Positions 47,610 to 59,956 of a DNA stretch of 64,000 bases are shown here, piece by piece. Each line of letters opens with the position of its first letter. Positions within the stretch are counted from its first letter, which is position 1. This stretch comes from Ochotona curzoniae. Lineage: Eukaryota > Chordata > Mammalia > Lagomorpha > Ochotonidae. The position numbers and the translations under genes are program-made. The notes beneath the pieces are model-generated. The model saw nothing but the letters and a program-made list of their open reading frames with translations, ran no database searches and was not told the origin of the DNA. The stretch spans positions 23,922,501 to 23,986,500 of the forward strand of contig NW_024467106.1 of NCBI RefSeq assembly GCF_017591425.1. The letters run 5' to 3'.

Positions 47610-47720
47610 CTATTTTTGTGAGTTTAGACAAGTCACTTAAATTCTCTGAGTATTCATTTTCTACTTATAAGACGAGAGTTACAAAATGCCTGCTTTATAT
47701 AGGACAGATTTAATGGTTTG
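47610..47720 (+). mobile_element. MIR element, 3' part
   Basis: 'gacaagtcacttaaattctctgagtattcattttctacttataagacgagagttac' follows the MIR core. The CSINE just upstream may have split this element. Confidence 0.65.
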
Positions 47721-49612
47721 CACAAAATAATTTGTATGTACAATGATGTATTATGAACACTGATAATTTTTTATTTTTAAATTTCTGATTAATATAGAGA
47801 ACAGATCTTACGTAGTTCATAGATGCATTTAACTACATATTGTCTTTGTTCCCTCATTTTTTTATTTTTTGATTTTTGCAAAACATAATTTCACTATATT
47901 CTATAATCGCAGGCATAATGTACCACTGACCATAATATTCAATAAGAAAAAGCAAAAAGTCCTCAGTTGCACAGGAGCATAAATGAGGGCTAAAGACAAT
48001 GATGAAATCACAAAGTGTCTTTTTTCTTCCTATTCATTTTTTTTTTGTATTCTGAATTCACTATTACATGTAAGAGAAAAGATTTGTCTTTGGGGGCTGG
48101 CCCATTTTGCCAAGCATAATGGTTTCTAGTTGCATCCATTTTGTTACAAACAACAATCTCCTTTCTTTTTAATGATATTCCATACTGTGTGTGTGTGTAT
48201 GGTAATCTTTATAGTCATCAATTGGCATCTTGGCTAATGCAAACTGGGCTACAGTAAACATGGGGCACAAATAACTCTTTCAAGTGCTGAAACTTTCAAG
48301 TACTCTTTCATTTCCTGTGGTAAATTCTGAGGAGTGGACTAGCTGGGTCATGTTCTACATCTATTTTTGTATCTCTGAGGAATCCCTGTACTGTCTTCCA
48401 TGATGGTGCCCTAGCTTACATTCCTGCAACAGTGGATTTTTTTTGTTACCTTTCCACCACTGCAGCAGCAGCAGCATTGTTTTCTAGTTTTAGATGCTGG
48501 TCATTCTGATTGTGGTAAGTTGAAATGGTTTTTCTTGCATCTCAGTGCTGGCCAGTGATCTTGAGTATTTTTAATGTGTCTGTTGATCTTTGTATTATAG
48601 TCTCTGAAAAAAAATCTGTTTACATTCTTTGTCCATTTGCTATCGGTATTGTTTTGTTGCTGAGTTTTTTTTTTTTAATAGATAATCGATCAATTGTGTA
48701 GTCTGAAAGTATCTTCTCTTTTGTCAGTTACCTCTTCACTTTTTAGGGTGTTTCCTTTGTGATGCAGAAGCTTCTTGATGTAATCCCATTTTTTCCACTT
48801 TGGTTTCCATTGCTTAGGTTTCTAGATTTTTGCAGAGGTCTTTGCATATTCCAAGGCATTACAGAGCTATCCTGATGTTTACCCCTGGTATTTTGATAAT
48901 CTCAGGTCATAGATTTGGATCCTTGACACATTCAGAGTGATTTTTGCATAAGGTGTAAAGCAGGAGTCTTCTACACATACTTCTGCATGTGTAGACTGAT
49001 TTTTCTCAAAACGTATGGAAGAGACTGTTATTTCTCCATGGTTTTATTTTAGTATATTTTGCCAAATATTAGTTGGTTGTAACTTTGTAGATTAATTTTT
49101 ACACTTCTATTTTGTTCCTTTTGTTTATATGTTTGTTTTTGTGCCAGTACCAGGCTGCTTTGGTTATAGCTGTTCTGTAACACATCTTTAAACCTGGTGT
49201 TATGATGCCTTTGGATTTTTGTTGTTGATATTGTTGTTTAGGATTGGTTTAGTTAACTGGGGTCTCTTGTTTTTCCATGCAAATTTTAGTAGTGTACTTT
49301 TCTAGATCTTGGAAGACTGTTGTTCATATTTTCATTGGGATCTCATTGAATCTATACATTTCTTTGCATAGTATAGACATATTAATGATGTAAATTTCTT
49401 CAACCTATAAATATGGAAGATTTTTTCCATTTTTGTGTGTCTCCTTTTTTCTCTTTGTACAGTGCTTCAGAATTTTCATTATAGACACTTTTTACATCCT
49501 TGATTAAATTTATTATAAGATATTTAAAGTATTTATACCTTCTGTGAATGACAATGATCTTTGCAATTCTTTCTTAGCCATGGTATTGTTAGTATGTTAT
49601 TACAAAGGCTCT

Positions 49613-49992
49613 ATTTTTTTTAAAGATCTATGTAATTATTGGGAAGTCAGAGAAAGATTAAGAACGGCTGAGAGAGACAGAGAGGAAATGGGGAGAAGGA
49701 GAGAGGTAAAGAAGCAGGAGAGATAGAGAAATTCCCCATGCATTGGTTCACTTGCGAGGTAACTATAATGGCCAGGGCTGAATCAGGCTGAAGTCAAGAG
49801 CCAGGAGCTTCTTCCAGGTATCCCACATGGTTGTAGATGGTACGAACATTTGTGTCATCTTCTGTTGCTTTTCCTAGGCCTACAGCAGGGGGCTGGATAG
49901 AAAACAGAGCAGTCCCATTCAAAATCAGCACTCATTTTGGATGACAGCCATGGAGGCAGCAACTTTAACCCACTATACCAGAATACTGGCCC
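49613..49992 (-). mobile_element. CSINE with expanded purine-rich body
   Basis: Reverse CSINE inside the long L1, from 'ttttttaaagatctatgtaattattggg' to 'ccactataccagaatactggccc'. The GAGA-rich segment near 49660-49730 is longer than in other copies, giving about 380 bases in all. Confidence 0.87.
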
Positions 49993-50318
49993 AAAGGTCA
50001 TTGATGTGTGTGTGTGTGTATCTTATGATTTGCAACTTTACCAATTTCTCTTATGGACTCCAATAATATTTTGGTGGAGTCTTTTGGTTCCTCTATATAG
50101 GATTGTGTCATGTACAAACGGATAATTTGACTTCCCCTTTTCCAGTTTGTATCCACTTGATTCTTCTGCTTGCCTAAGGCCTCTGACTAACATTCCCAAA
50201 CTGTATTGAATAGAAATACTTCAATTTGTTCCCCATTAAATATGATGCTGGCTGTGGGTTTGTCACTGATTGCCATGATTATGATGTGAAATATTTTAGA
50301 CACAGTTTTCTTAAGGTT

Positions 50319-50620
50319 TTTAGAAGATTGATTCATTTTATTTGAATGGCAGATTTATAGAGAGAAGGTCTTCCATCCATTTATTCTCTTGCCAACTGGC
50401 CACAATGGTCAGAGCTTAGCTGATCCTAAATCAGAAGCTTCTTCCCAGTCTCCCCTACAGGTACAGGTTCTCAAAGTCTTGATCCTGACTCTGCTGCTTT
50501 CACAGGGTATAAGCAGGAAGGCTAAACACAAGTGGAGCAGCCAGAGTTTGAACTGGTGCCCAAATGAGATGCTAGCACCACAGAGTGGAGGTTTAGCCTT
50601 TTGAGCTATGGCATTGGCGT
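50319..50620 (-). mobile_element. Old CSINE
   Basis: Reverse SINE inside the long L1: 'agaagattgattcattttatttgaatggcag', 'cttccatccatttattctcttgcc', 'gaactggtgcccaaatgagatgc'. Diverged. Confidence 0.85.
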
Positions 50621-51786
50621 GATTGGGTTTTTATTTCTTTTAATCATGAAAGGATGCTGTATTTTGTGAAATGTTTTCTCTGCATTTGTTGGTATAATCA
50701 CACTTTTTTATTCAGTTATTTAATTTGATGGATTATAGTTATTGATTTGCAGCACCTGAGACATCCTCATTTATTCCATCTTTCTGATGTATGGGTGAAT
50801 TCTGTTAGCTAGAATTTTCACGCTTGTGTCTATGTTCATCAGGGCTATTTGTCTATAGTTCTCTTTCTAGTTCTAGGTTTCAGAATTAAGGTGTTGCTGG
50901 TCTCATAGAAGGTGTTAGGGAAATTTTCCTCCCTTTCAATTCTTTTGCAAACTGTGAGAAGAATTTTAATTAGCTCTTTAATGAATCGGTCGAATTCAGC
51001 AATGAAGCCATCTGGCCCTGGACATTTCTTTGTTGGGAGGCTATCGTCCCTGACTTGATTGTTGGCTTATTACATTTTTCTATGCTTTGTTGGATTTTAT
51101 GTGCACAGAAGTCTATCTACTTATTTTCCTTTCCTATTTATTGGTATATAGCTCTTTGTAGTAATTCTTGATGATTCTTTTTTATTTCTGTGATGTCCAG
51201 TGTTAGATCTCAAATTTTTTTTTTAAGTTGGACCTTCTCTGCCCCCTCCCCTTTTTTATTTTCAAAACCGCAGCTCTTCATTTCACTGAGCTTTTGTATC
51301 TTTTGGTTTCAGTTTGCTTATTTCTTGCAGTGCTTTAATAATTTCTTTCCCCCTATGGATTTTGGGTTAGGATTGTTTTTCTAGTTTTTTGAGGAGTATT
51401 GTTAGATTATTTATTTGATATATTTCCAGTCTCTTGATGGAGGTACTAGTTGCTATAACTTTTTTATTGACACTGCTCCTGTTGTTCCCCATATTTGTAT
51501 ATGCTGTATTGTATATGCTGTATTGTCTAGATGTATTTCCAAATATTTATCTTGTAGCTCAGATATTCGTGTGTGGCTTTCTTTAACTCATGTCGTTGCC
51601 TCTCTGTTTTTTGAGCCTTCTTGTGATTACTCCTTAGAGTTCATCTTTGAACATGTCATCAAGCTCTTTACATAACATTAGTGTTGTGCTTCTTTTAGGG
51701 AGTCAATTTTCTTCCTTATTCATGCTTTGGATTTATTTTTAAGCATTTGGTAGCACATAGGTTGATTTTCTGCTCTGACAATTTTT

Positions 51787-52114
51787 TTTTAAAGATTTAT
51801 TTGTTTTTATTGGAAAGGCGGATATACAGAGAAGAGGAGAGACAGAGAGGAAGATCTTCCATACGATGATTCACTCCCCAAGTGACTGCAATGGCTGGAG
51901 CTGAGCCAATCCGAAGCCAGGAGCCAGGGCTCTTCCAGGTCTGCCACTGGGTGCAGGGTGCCAAGGCTTTGGGCCATCCTCAACTGCTTTCCCAGGCTAC
52001 AAGTGGGGAGCTGAATGGGAAGCAGGGCCGCTGGAATTAGAACTGGTGCCCATATGGGATCCTGGCGCATGCAAGGCGAGGACTTTAACCACTAGGCTAC
52101 TGCGCTGGGCCCTC
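51787..52114 (-). mobile_element. CSINE, fairly young full-length copy
   Basis: Complete reverse CSINE ending at the gggccc near 52112. The flanking repeat ctctgacaattttt is perfect at 51773-51786 and 52115-52128. Confidence 0.94.
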
Positions 52115-52128
52115 CTCTGACAATTTTT

Positions 52129-53284
52129 ATCCTTGAAACATGACTCTGTGTGTTAGCCTAATGTCTGCTCCTTCAGTGGATATCCATAGATGTATACTGC
52201 TTGGGGTTAGGGACATATGATCAAAGGTTATGGTGGGGCATGATATCAGATTGTCACCAATGTTTGTATGATAAATCTTAATCTTCGGCAGAAGGGAAGG
52301 TATGATCACATTGGCTGACATCATCCCAGCATCAGTCCCTCTCTACTTCCCAGGGTAAGACCACAGTGCCTAAGCACCTTAATCCAAGTATGTGCATGAG
52401 CTGTGTAATGTATCTTTAAGCTCCTCAGCTAGAGCATGGAACACTGAGCCTCTGATGCCACACACTTTGATTGCCCACCAAAGACCCAGCCGCATCCCAC
52501 GGTATGTCATTACCTAGAGTCACTGAATTTCCATAGTCACAGTGTGAAAATCTCCCATAGGCACAAGATACAGGGAGGATTCCCTTAGTCAAAGGGAGTA
52601 GGGAATGTACTCAGCCTCACAAACCTTGTGCATCAAAAAAGCCATTGCAATCCCAGCAACAGCTTCCTGACACAGCTTGATCAGTGTTCTACGTTGGCAA
52701 GTCAAGTCTGGGTGAGTTAATACAGAATGTGTGGGTGGTAGTGTTTCATGAGTCTAAGTGAGTACCTTGCTCCCGCCACTAGCCCTCCAGGCTAGACTCA
52801 AAGTCAGTGGGGACTGTGGATTTATCCCTGCAATTATATCCGTTCGTTACAGGCAAGCCACAACAGCTTTTACTTATCTTGTTAAGATGGCATTTTTTTT
52901 GCCCTTCTGGTTGTCAGATACCTTGCTCCAAGAAGAGGGGTAATTATGTTACTTAATCTTTTATTGTGTGAGTAATTTTTCAAGGGCAGGCCTCCTAGTG
53001 GTGAGGATTTCAGTGAATATTTGTTGCCTAGGATTCATATATCCTCAACTTAGAAATCAGTGACCAGGGCAATGTGCCTGGTATTAAGAGCCATAACTAG
53101 AGAAGTCAACATAGATCTTTTTCCATTTATAATACAGGGCATTTGGAAAATAGACTCTATTTTTAATCCTGCCCAAATCAAATTACAAGTTTCTCCTTTT
53201 CTTATAAAGTAGAACATGGATTTCAAGCCAAAGGCCTTGTTAATGCAAATACTATGACATGAACTATTGGCTTGTTTTGAATTT
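52129..53284. other. No gene recognised; possibly the 5' part of the upstream L1
   Basis: Moderately GC-rich sequence (52320-52880) in the position where ORF1 or 5' UTR of the minus-strand L1 would be expected. I cannot identify ORF1 motifs. Confidence 0.35.
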
Positions 53285-53585
53285 TTTTAAAAAAAAATGT
53301 TTGCTAGGCAAAGAGAAAGGGAGATGTAGAGATATCACTGTTCTGGTAGTTTGATTCCTAAGTTCCTGCAACAGTCAGGGATGCTCTAGTCCAAGACCAG
53401 AAACACAGACCTTGGCCTTGGTCTCCCTCGTGTATTGCAAGAACCCAATTGCTTGAGCCACTATCTTCTGTCTCCCAGAGTACACATTTGCAAGAAATGA
53501 AATCAGTGAGGCCAAGAGAGAACTCTGTGCATACTCCAGTGCGGGGTATGCATATCTTAACCACTATTCAAAATTCCTGTCCCTG
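53285..53585 (-). mobile_element. Old CSINE
   Basis: Reverse SINE: A/T-rich tail, 'ggcaaagagaaagggagatgtagag', 'ctaagttcctgcaacagtcaggg', then a worn 5' end 'gtatgcatatcttaaccactattc'. One of the most diverged copies. Confidence 0.6.
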
Positions 53586-55598
53586 AACTCTTGCTTTCAA
53601 TAGATCTTCAATATTACTTTACGAGGTTATTACTGACGCTTGGCACTTTGTATGTTAACAAACACGCAGTACACAAATTCATCTCAAAACATCCCACAGA
53701 GCTCTTTTGAAAATATCTTTAACAATAAGAATAGTTAACTGTTCATTAATTACCATTTTTGAGCTGTGATGAAACACATCAAAACTTTAGAGTAAATGAA
53801 GAGCGCTGCTCTTGTAGACTTGTAAGTATTCTGAAGCGCTGTAATAAGAGTCCTAGTAAAATTCAAAATTGTTTGCTGCCGCAAAAGCTAAAGTGTGAAG
53901 CTTACTTCATACTTTGGTTAACTTTTAGTTAACTTTTAGATCTATTATTTTAGGTCATCTTTCAGTTAATATGGAATACCATTGATTTTTATTTCTGAAA
54001 GTATATTCCCATGTGGCATTATGTTACTGTATTGGACCCAGCATCCCTGTGTGTGAGTCTCATATGTTTTAGTGAAGCTCTTGGTTGAAGGGAAAAATTC
54101 CATACAAGACACTGTGTTACAGAGAAAGCACCAAACTTCACAGATTCTCTTCTTTTCCATAAAGGGGGCAATTTCAGAAAGCCCTTGAGAAATGCCATAG
54201 GCAATTGCATCGGCAAGTAAGTGACTGAAATTTAAAGGGTTGTCTGAGATGATTTGATCCATAGCTAATGTCATAGAGAGAGTTCTGTCCAGCATTAAGA
54301 CCAGGAAGTTTCTAAGATCCAGCATCTCTAATATAATTAATATGCATAGATGGCGGTGTGAAGGGAAGGGGATTTCCCTAGAGCATCAGCATGAAAATTA
54401 TTAACTTCAGATTATGTAAGGAGATACTCCCAGAGGATAGAATAAAATGAGCTAGAACATTAGTCTAAGGCCTTATGAGCAAATAACTTCAAATATTTCT
54501 ATATATGTTTGAATGATATCAAATAAATATGGTAATTAAGCGTAATGATCAAAGTTATAAGAGGAATGCAAAAGACAAAATGATCAAATTATAAAACTCT
54601 TGTTTAGGCAGATAAGAAATCTGATTTTTCTCCTATAAACAAAAGAGAACCGAAGGATTTTGAGGAGCAGTGTAATGTTCATATTTGCATACTGAAGGCC
54701 TCCTCTGCTGTTCTGATCACATTATTAAGGGTGATTAAAGGTAGAGTAATGCAATTGAAGGGTAGGAAAATGTTATGGTAATTTTGGCAGATGGCAGTGG
54801 GAGAGATGAGAGTAGATGTGAAAAATATTGAAAGGCAATAAATGAGACTAGAATCAATAGTAGTTGACTGTACATGAATAAATACATGCAAAATCAACAT
54901 TTGATTGGCAGAAACATTTAGCAAATATTCAAAATGAAAATATCTCCTCCATCGCACACAGAATTTTAAGAGAGAACTGAAGTGGGCTTGATTCCCTTGG
55001 AGCCCAGAAGCTCTTCCCCATTCCCTGGGGTATTGGGGAGGCAGGAACTCCTCAGTGAATATCCTTGGATTGTGAAAAGCATCAAAATCATCTGCTATGT
55101 GTTTTTAAAACACTACATTTGGATCAATATAAGAAAATGCACGTATCTTCTTAATTACTCAAAGTATTTGGTGCTAAAATAGTTCGCCTAGATTATATCA
55201 GTTGAGTATTAAACAATCTTAGTTGCCCAGTTTATCTGAAGTAATTAGTTGAGCAGAAGATTAATATCAAGTGTTGGGACTCAGAGCATTTGTCCCACAC
55301 ATACAATCTTTCCAAAGATGTGTGTGAGGTAGGAAGAACAGTTACCTAGGACACTTCATGGACTTGATGAAGTTCAGATTTGCCTTTCAAAATAGGTAAA
55401 CTTCTGTTTTCTACCATGTCATAAAAGTACCAACCTGCCCCCCGCCACTGGAAAAAAAATCAATAAGATAGAAAGTTAGCTATTTAAAGAAACTTATTTT
55501 TCTGATTAATTCAAATGTGAAAAAAGGACAAAAAGTAGGGGAAAGCTTAGGAGTAAAATTAACATTAAAAGTAATTAAAAAAAAACATAAAATTTTGG
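53586..55598. other. No gene recognised
   Basis: AT-rich. A 119-codon minus-strand frame (53966-54325) has no family features that I recognise. Confidence 0.45.
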
Positions 55599-56665
55599 GT
55601 TGGTGTTGTGCACAGTGGATTCAGTGGATTAAGCTGCTCCCTGTGACACTGGTATCCTGTGTTGGATTCCTGTCTGTTCTACTTCTAATCCAGGTCCCTG
55701 CTAATGTGACTGGGAAAACAGTGGAACTAGACTCAAATATGCCAACATGTATTAGACCAGGATGGAGTTCCTGGCTCTTCATTTCAGCCTAGAACAGTCT
55801 GGATTTTTGTAGTCATTTGGGGAGTCAGATTTGCATCTCTCCCTCATATTATCATTTTGCCTTTCAAATAAATAATCTTTTTATTAGTATTAATTACGTT
55901 GCATTATGTGACACAGTTCCATAGGCTCTGGGAGTCCCCCAACCCCTCCTGGACCCTCCCCCCATGGTGGATTCCTCCACCTTGTTGTAGTATTACAGAT
56001 CAAATTAAGTCAAGATTCCTTCATAGTAAGCATATTACCAAGCATAGAGTCCAGCATCTTATTGTCCAGATAAATTCAACAGCTTCTTAGGGAGACCATC
56101 TCTGGTCTAAAGGTAGAGCCAGCAGAGTATCATCCCGATCAATTGAAAGCCCCAGCACAACATCAAAAACAACTTACAGTATTATGGAATTAATTGACTG
56201 GTATTGAGTAATCAATATGTTAGAAAATGCAAGTCCTTAAGCACATCCTATGACTACTTCGTTGACATTTCATTTTTTGTTTATACACAGAACCAGCTGC
56301 TATATACCTTAAAGTTGCTATAGGGTACTATTTAGCTGTCTCATGTCTATTTTTATTTTAGTATTTAGCAATTTACAATGTTGAAGCATAATTTTGCTGA
56401 ATTTGGCAGATTTTAGGATAGTCTAAACTTGCTTATAAATCTAACAAGGTATTTGTCAACAATTGAGGTGCAGAACAGTTTTAGGAGGGGTGTGCAGAGA
56501 AATCTTCAATACCCTGGTGAGGAGTAACTAATCTTTGTGTCCTGCCTAGTAAGCTATGTGTGGATCCTCGCTGACCGTTTTCTGTCTCGTTCTACACTTT
56601 CCTTGTATTTCTCTATCTATTCTAATTTGAAATAAATAAATCTTTAAAAAATAAAAATTAACCTG
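55599..56665 (+). mobile_element. Old CSINE split by an L1 in its tail
   Basis: Plus-strand SINE from 'ttgggttggtgttgtgcacagtgg' to its 'cctttcaaataaataatc' tail at about 55881. The tail repeats as 'gaaataaataaatctttaaaaaataaa' after 56628. The L1 between the two was inserted into the A-rich tail. Confidence 0.83.
55882..56628 (-). mobile_element. 5'-truncated lagomorph L1 in a SINE tail
   Basis: Minus-strand L1 3' UTR of about 750 bases, collinear with 1050-1790 ('cagcatcttattgtccagataaattcaaca', 'gaccatctctggtct', 'aggaggggtgtgcagagaaatcttcaatacc'). The polypurine block reads as C-runs at 55937-55963. Flanking duplications are aaataaataatcttt (55867-55881) and a 16-base version with one extra A (about 56630-56645). 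Confidence 0.87.
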
Positions 56666-57239
56666 AATATGTTACCCAAAACTAAACCTCATGAACAGTT
56701 TTCTGGATTGCATTCAAATATGTTTTTACAAGATATTAAAGGTTTTTTTTAATAACCCTATGCGCTAATGTTATGTCAGTTTACCTAAAGTGATAACAAG
56801 GCCAATAATCAAATTACATATAAGAACATCGAACATAGTTCAGTTTGAACCTGTCTTCTCTATCCATCCAGCTTTCACCATTGAAACTCTCAGTGTTTTT
56901 ATTATATAAAGTATAGCCAACACAGCAATAATGTAATAATTCTGTGATAAAATAGTAGCATTTGATATATTTTCTCTTTCTACTTATATATCTCTTTAAC
57001 AATGTTAGTACAATACATTGGATTTATTAGTCTTCTCTTCTTCCTTACAGCATAACTTTTCCACAAGTTTAAAAAAATATTTAGGTGTTTTATCATAAAA
57101 CATTCATTGCCCAGTTTAGTAATAAATAAACACAAATACACACATGCGTTTCTTCTGTGTGTATTTCTCTTGCAATATGGTATAATAAATAATAGTTTTA
57201 ATTTCACTGGCTTTTGCTCCACCTTTTAGAATAGAGTAT
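56666..57239. other. No gene recognised
   Basis: AT-rich unique sequence. Confidence 0.45.
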
Positions 57240-58830
57240 CAACTTTCCTTGGTGCTTTGGAGGCCAGCTCCAGCTAAATTCGGAGCTCGAGAAGAGTGTG
57301 TGAGTTCAGCCAAAAAGACAAAAGCGACATGGACACTGCCACTTGGTGCCCTCTTGTAACAGCACAAGAAGCTGTCCTTTTCATTTACCCAGCCACATCA
57401 CAAGCTTCTGCACAAACATTTAATTGTTCTATTTTTACTTCATGACTAAGGAGGCATGCACAGACATTTGATCATTCTGTTTGTACTTCATGGCTAAGCA
57501 GTTGCCCCTAAAGATAATCTTGCAAAATACAGTATTCATATTCTTCAAAGCAAGCCATTGTTTATTCTTCAGTCGTAGCAGTGGAGTAACAGCCAGAACT
57601 CCAAGGCCAAGGTACTTACGATTTCCTGCTAATCAGTAATACATTCCTACCACATTTCTGTTTCTATACTTTACCCATCACTTACTGGGAAAAAATATGT
57701 CCTAAGGAAAAAACATAAAGATCCAAGACAAAAGTTTCAAATATTAAATCCTTCTATAACTGCAGGCTCTATAACCCCATCAATAATCAAACAATAATTA
57801 AAAACATATTTCTATGATATTAATAAAGCATCCTTAATTCCTCTAGCCAAAAATTATATGAGTGGCTAAAACAGATACATTTCCTATGCCCCAAAGAAAT
57901 TGCAAAGGCAGGCTAGCCTTTAAGGTCACAGTAACTGTATTTATCACCATAGCAGTTTAAGCTCATATTCCCATCACTTTCGTTAATTTTTAGGATACTT
58001 ATCAAGCCATTTCCCAGAAGACATGCCACATGTCTGAACCAGATTCTGGGACAATGGGTAGACACACAATATGGTATCCAGAAACAGCGTGGACTTACTT
58101 AATTGTGCTCCTGTGTGCAAATTATTAAAGGCTCACTCACCAAGACATTGTCAGTAACATCAATTCCCAAGCTCACATCGGTTGTAAAAACCATCTCACA
58201 TGGGCAAACAACAATGCCTCAATAGACTACAGAATCATTAGTGGGTTGGTTGAGTGTCCATGCAAGAGAGGGTGAGATTGCATCAAGGTGGTCAGAGAGA
58301 CATCCACCAGGCCTTGCCAAACAGCTGGAAACTCCCCTGGGCCTTGCACAACAGGGGGATTGTTCTCTTTACACATTCATGTCATCCACACCCTCTGCAT
58401 GGACCCCAGCACCTTGGTTCTTAGTAACTTATCCAGCCTCCCAGACACAAATCAGGTTTGCTTATCCCTGTCTGCCCTGCTGCTATGTGGCATCTCCCAT
58501 CTGTTCTTGCCCCTCATTTCCTTGACTACAGTGGTTCTACTTTTACCTGCTAAGGCATGTGAGGTTGCCTTGTCTTATCCTCGTGTGTGCACAGATCAGC
58601 TGCCTCCCCTAGGCACCACATTGATGGTGAATACTTCATTGCCTGTCAACATACCGTTGACGGGAAGCTCACTTGCACACTATGAACCTAGGATGTGAGA
58701 CTTGTACTGAAGAGACACTGTTCACAATCGTTGCCTCACACCTCTGTGCTGCAGGTCTCCCCTGATACCTCTTAAAGTAGTGAAATAAAGGTGCAAAAAG
58801 AGAGTAACTGAATCAATAAATAAAATTTTA
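57240..58830 (+). other. Unclassified stretch, possibly an LTR-element remnant
   Basis: Less AT-rich than its flanks and without CSINE or L1 landmarks. A direct repeat with a 48-base period lies at 57409-57504 (two imperfect copies, each with ACATTTxAT and TACTTCATGxCTAAG), like tandem enhancer repeats in retroviral U3 regions. A plus-strand frame of 136 codons lies at 58288-58698. An AATAAA signal is at 58783. I see no paired LTRs, primer-binding site or recognisable retroviral protein, so this is a weak suggestion. Confidence 0.3.
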
Positions 58831-59130
58831 CATAAATATTAAGAGGAAGTTATTCAAGAATAAAAATGGCTTTCTTACATTTTTAGATGCATAAAATATA
58901 TCACATGTGCTCTAATCTGTTATAGAGATTTTTGTAAATCAGCATTTTTGGCTTGTATTAATTCATCTTTCATCAGATTTAGGCATCCATACGATAGGTA
59001 GTGGGCTAGAAAAGCATTATCAGAGAGCAGAATGTCACATTTAGAATTACTCTCTTCTTCAATGACTATGTTTTTAGGCAACCTACTAGTGCTTGTATTT
59101 TCTGTTAATAAATAAATCAATTTCTGGAAT

Positions 59131-59500
59131 AATATGCCATTTTTTATTTGAGAGGGGGAGGAGAGGTGGAGAGAGAAAGAACACATACCATCACACTCTA
59201 GTATGAGCATTCTCTAGTATGAACTAGAGTACTGTTGATTCTGTCCCCTGAATGCCTGCTTCAGTGGTACTGTGCAGGCTGAAGTCAGAACTGGAAACTC
59301 AATGCATATCTCCCGTGTTGATGATAGAACCAGCATGTCTCTCAGTCGCTTGACCCATGACTTGCTGCTTTCTTTGGTCTGTAGCATCAGGAAGCTGGAA
59401 TTAGGAGCTGGAGGTGAGACACGACCCTACCCCATCCATATGAGTTTCAAGCATTCCAACTGGACTACTAATTGCTAGGTCCAATGCCCTCTGCCCCTGC
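59131..59500 (-). mobile_element. Old CSINE
   Basis: Reverse SINE: 'ttttttatttgagagggggaggagagg', then 'gcatcaggaagctggaattaggagctgg' and the 'actaattgctaggtccaatgcc' end. Very diverged. Confidence 0.65.
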
Positions 59501-59865
59501 CTGATAAACTTATATGAAGGGAACTTAGTGTTTAAGTTTAAACTTGGACTTCTGCACTTTTTGTACTAAATCTTTATAACTCTTTGAAAAGTCAGACTTT
59601 TTAAAGATTCTGCTTCAGACTCTGCTCACCATCCATCAGTTTGAGAGAGCTGACAAAACTAGTCCTGCTTACCAAAGCATGCAATACATTCTATTTTGTA
59701 TGTTGGGATGATACCTGTTAATGATCTCCTAATCTGCCCTGATTCCTTTCCAACATATTGCCACAATAGGAAAAGCATTCCTTAATCATTTGATTTCTAG
59801 TTTGCATTTTTTTCTGAGTTTGACAAAAATAATGAGTGGAGATAGCTTAAAGCACATGGACTGAT

Positions 59866-59908
59866 TTTTAAAATCTCTTTTTAGAAAATATTTATTTGTG
59901 AGACAGAG

Positions 59909-59956
<48 letters not shown>

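Larger units (their letters stand above)
48080..51720 (-). mobile_element. Long, broken L1, ORF2 and 3' region, antisense
   Basis: The plus strand is the complement of L1 from its 3' part (48080, 'ccattttgccaagcataatgg') through ORF2. Landmarks: the 'gatattccatactgtgtgtgtg' segment near 48174, 'gtgccagtaccaggctgctttgg' near 49141, 'gatgctggctgtgggtttgtcactga' near 50244, 'catctggccctgg' near 51009. Stops and indels are spread throughout, so no active protein is encoded. Two CSINEs sit inside (49613-49992 and 50319-50620). 51560-52980 may be further L1 sequence (ORF1 or 5' UTR), not proven. Confidence 0.8.
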
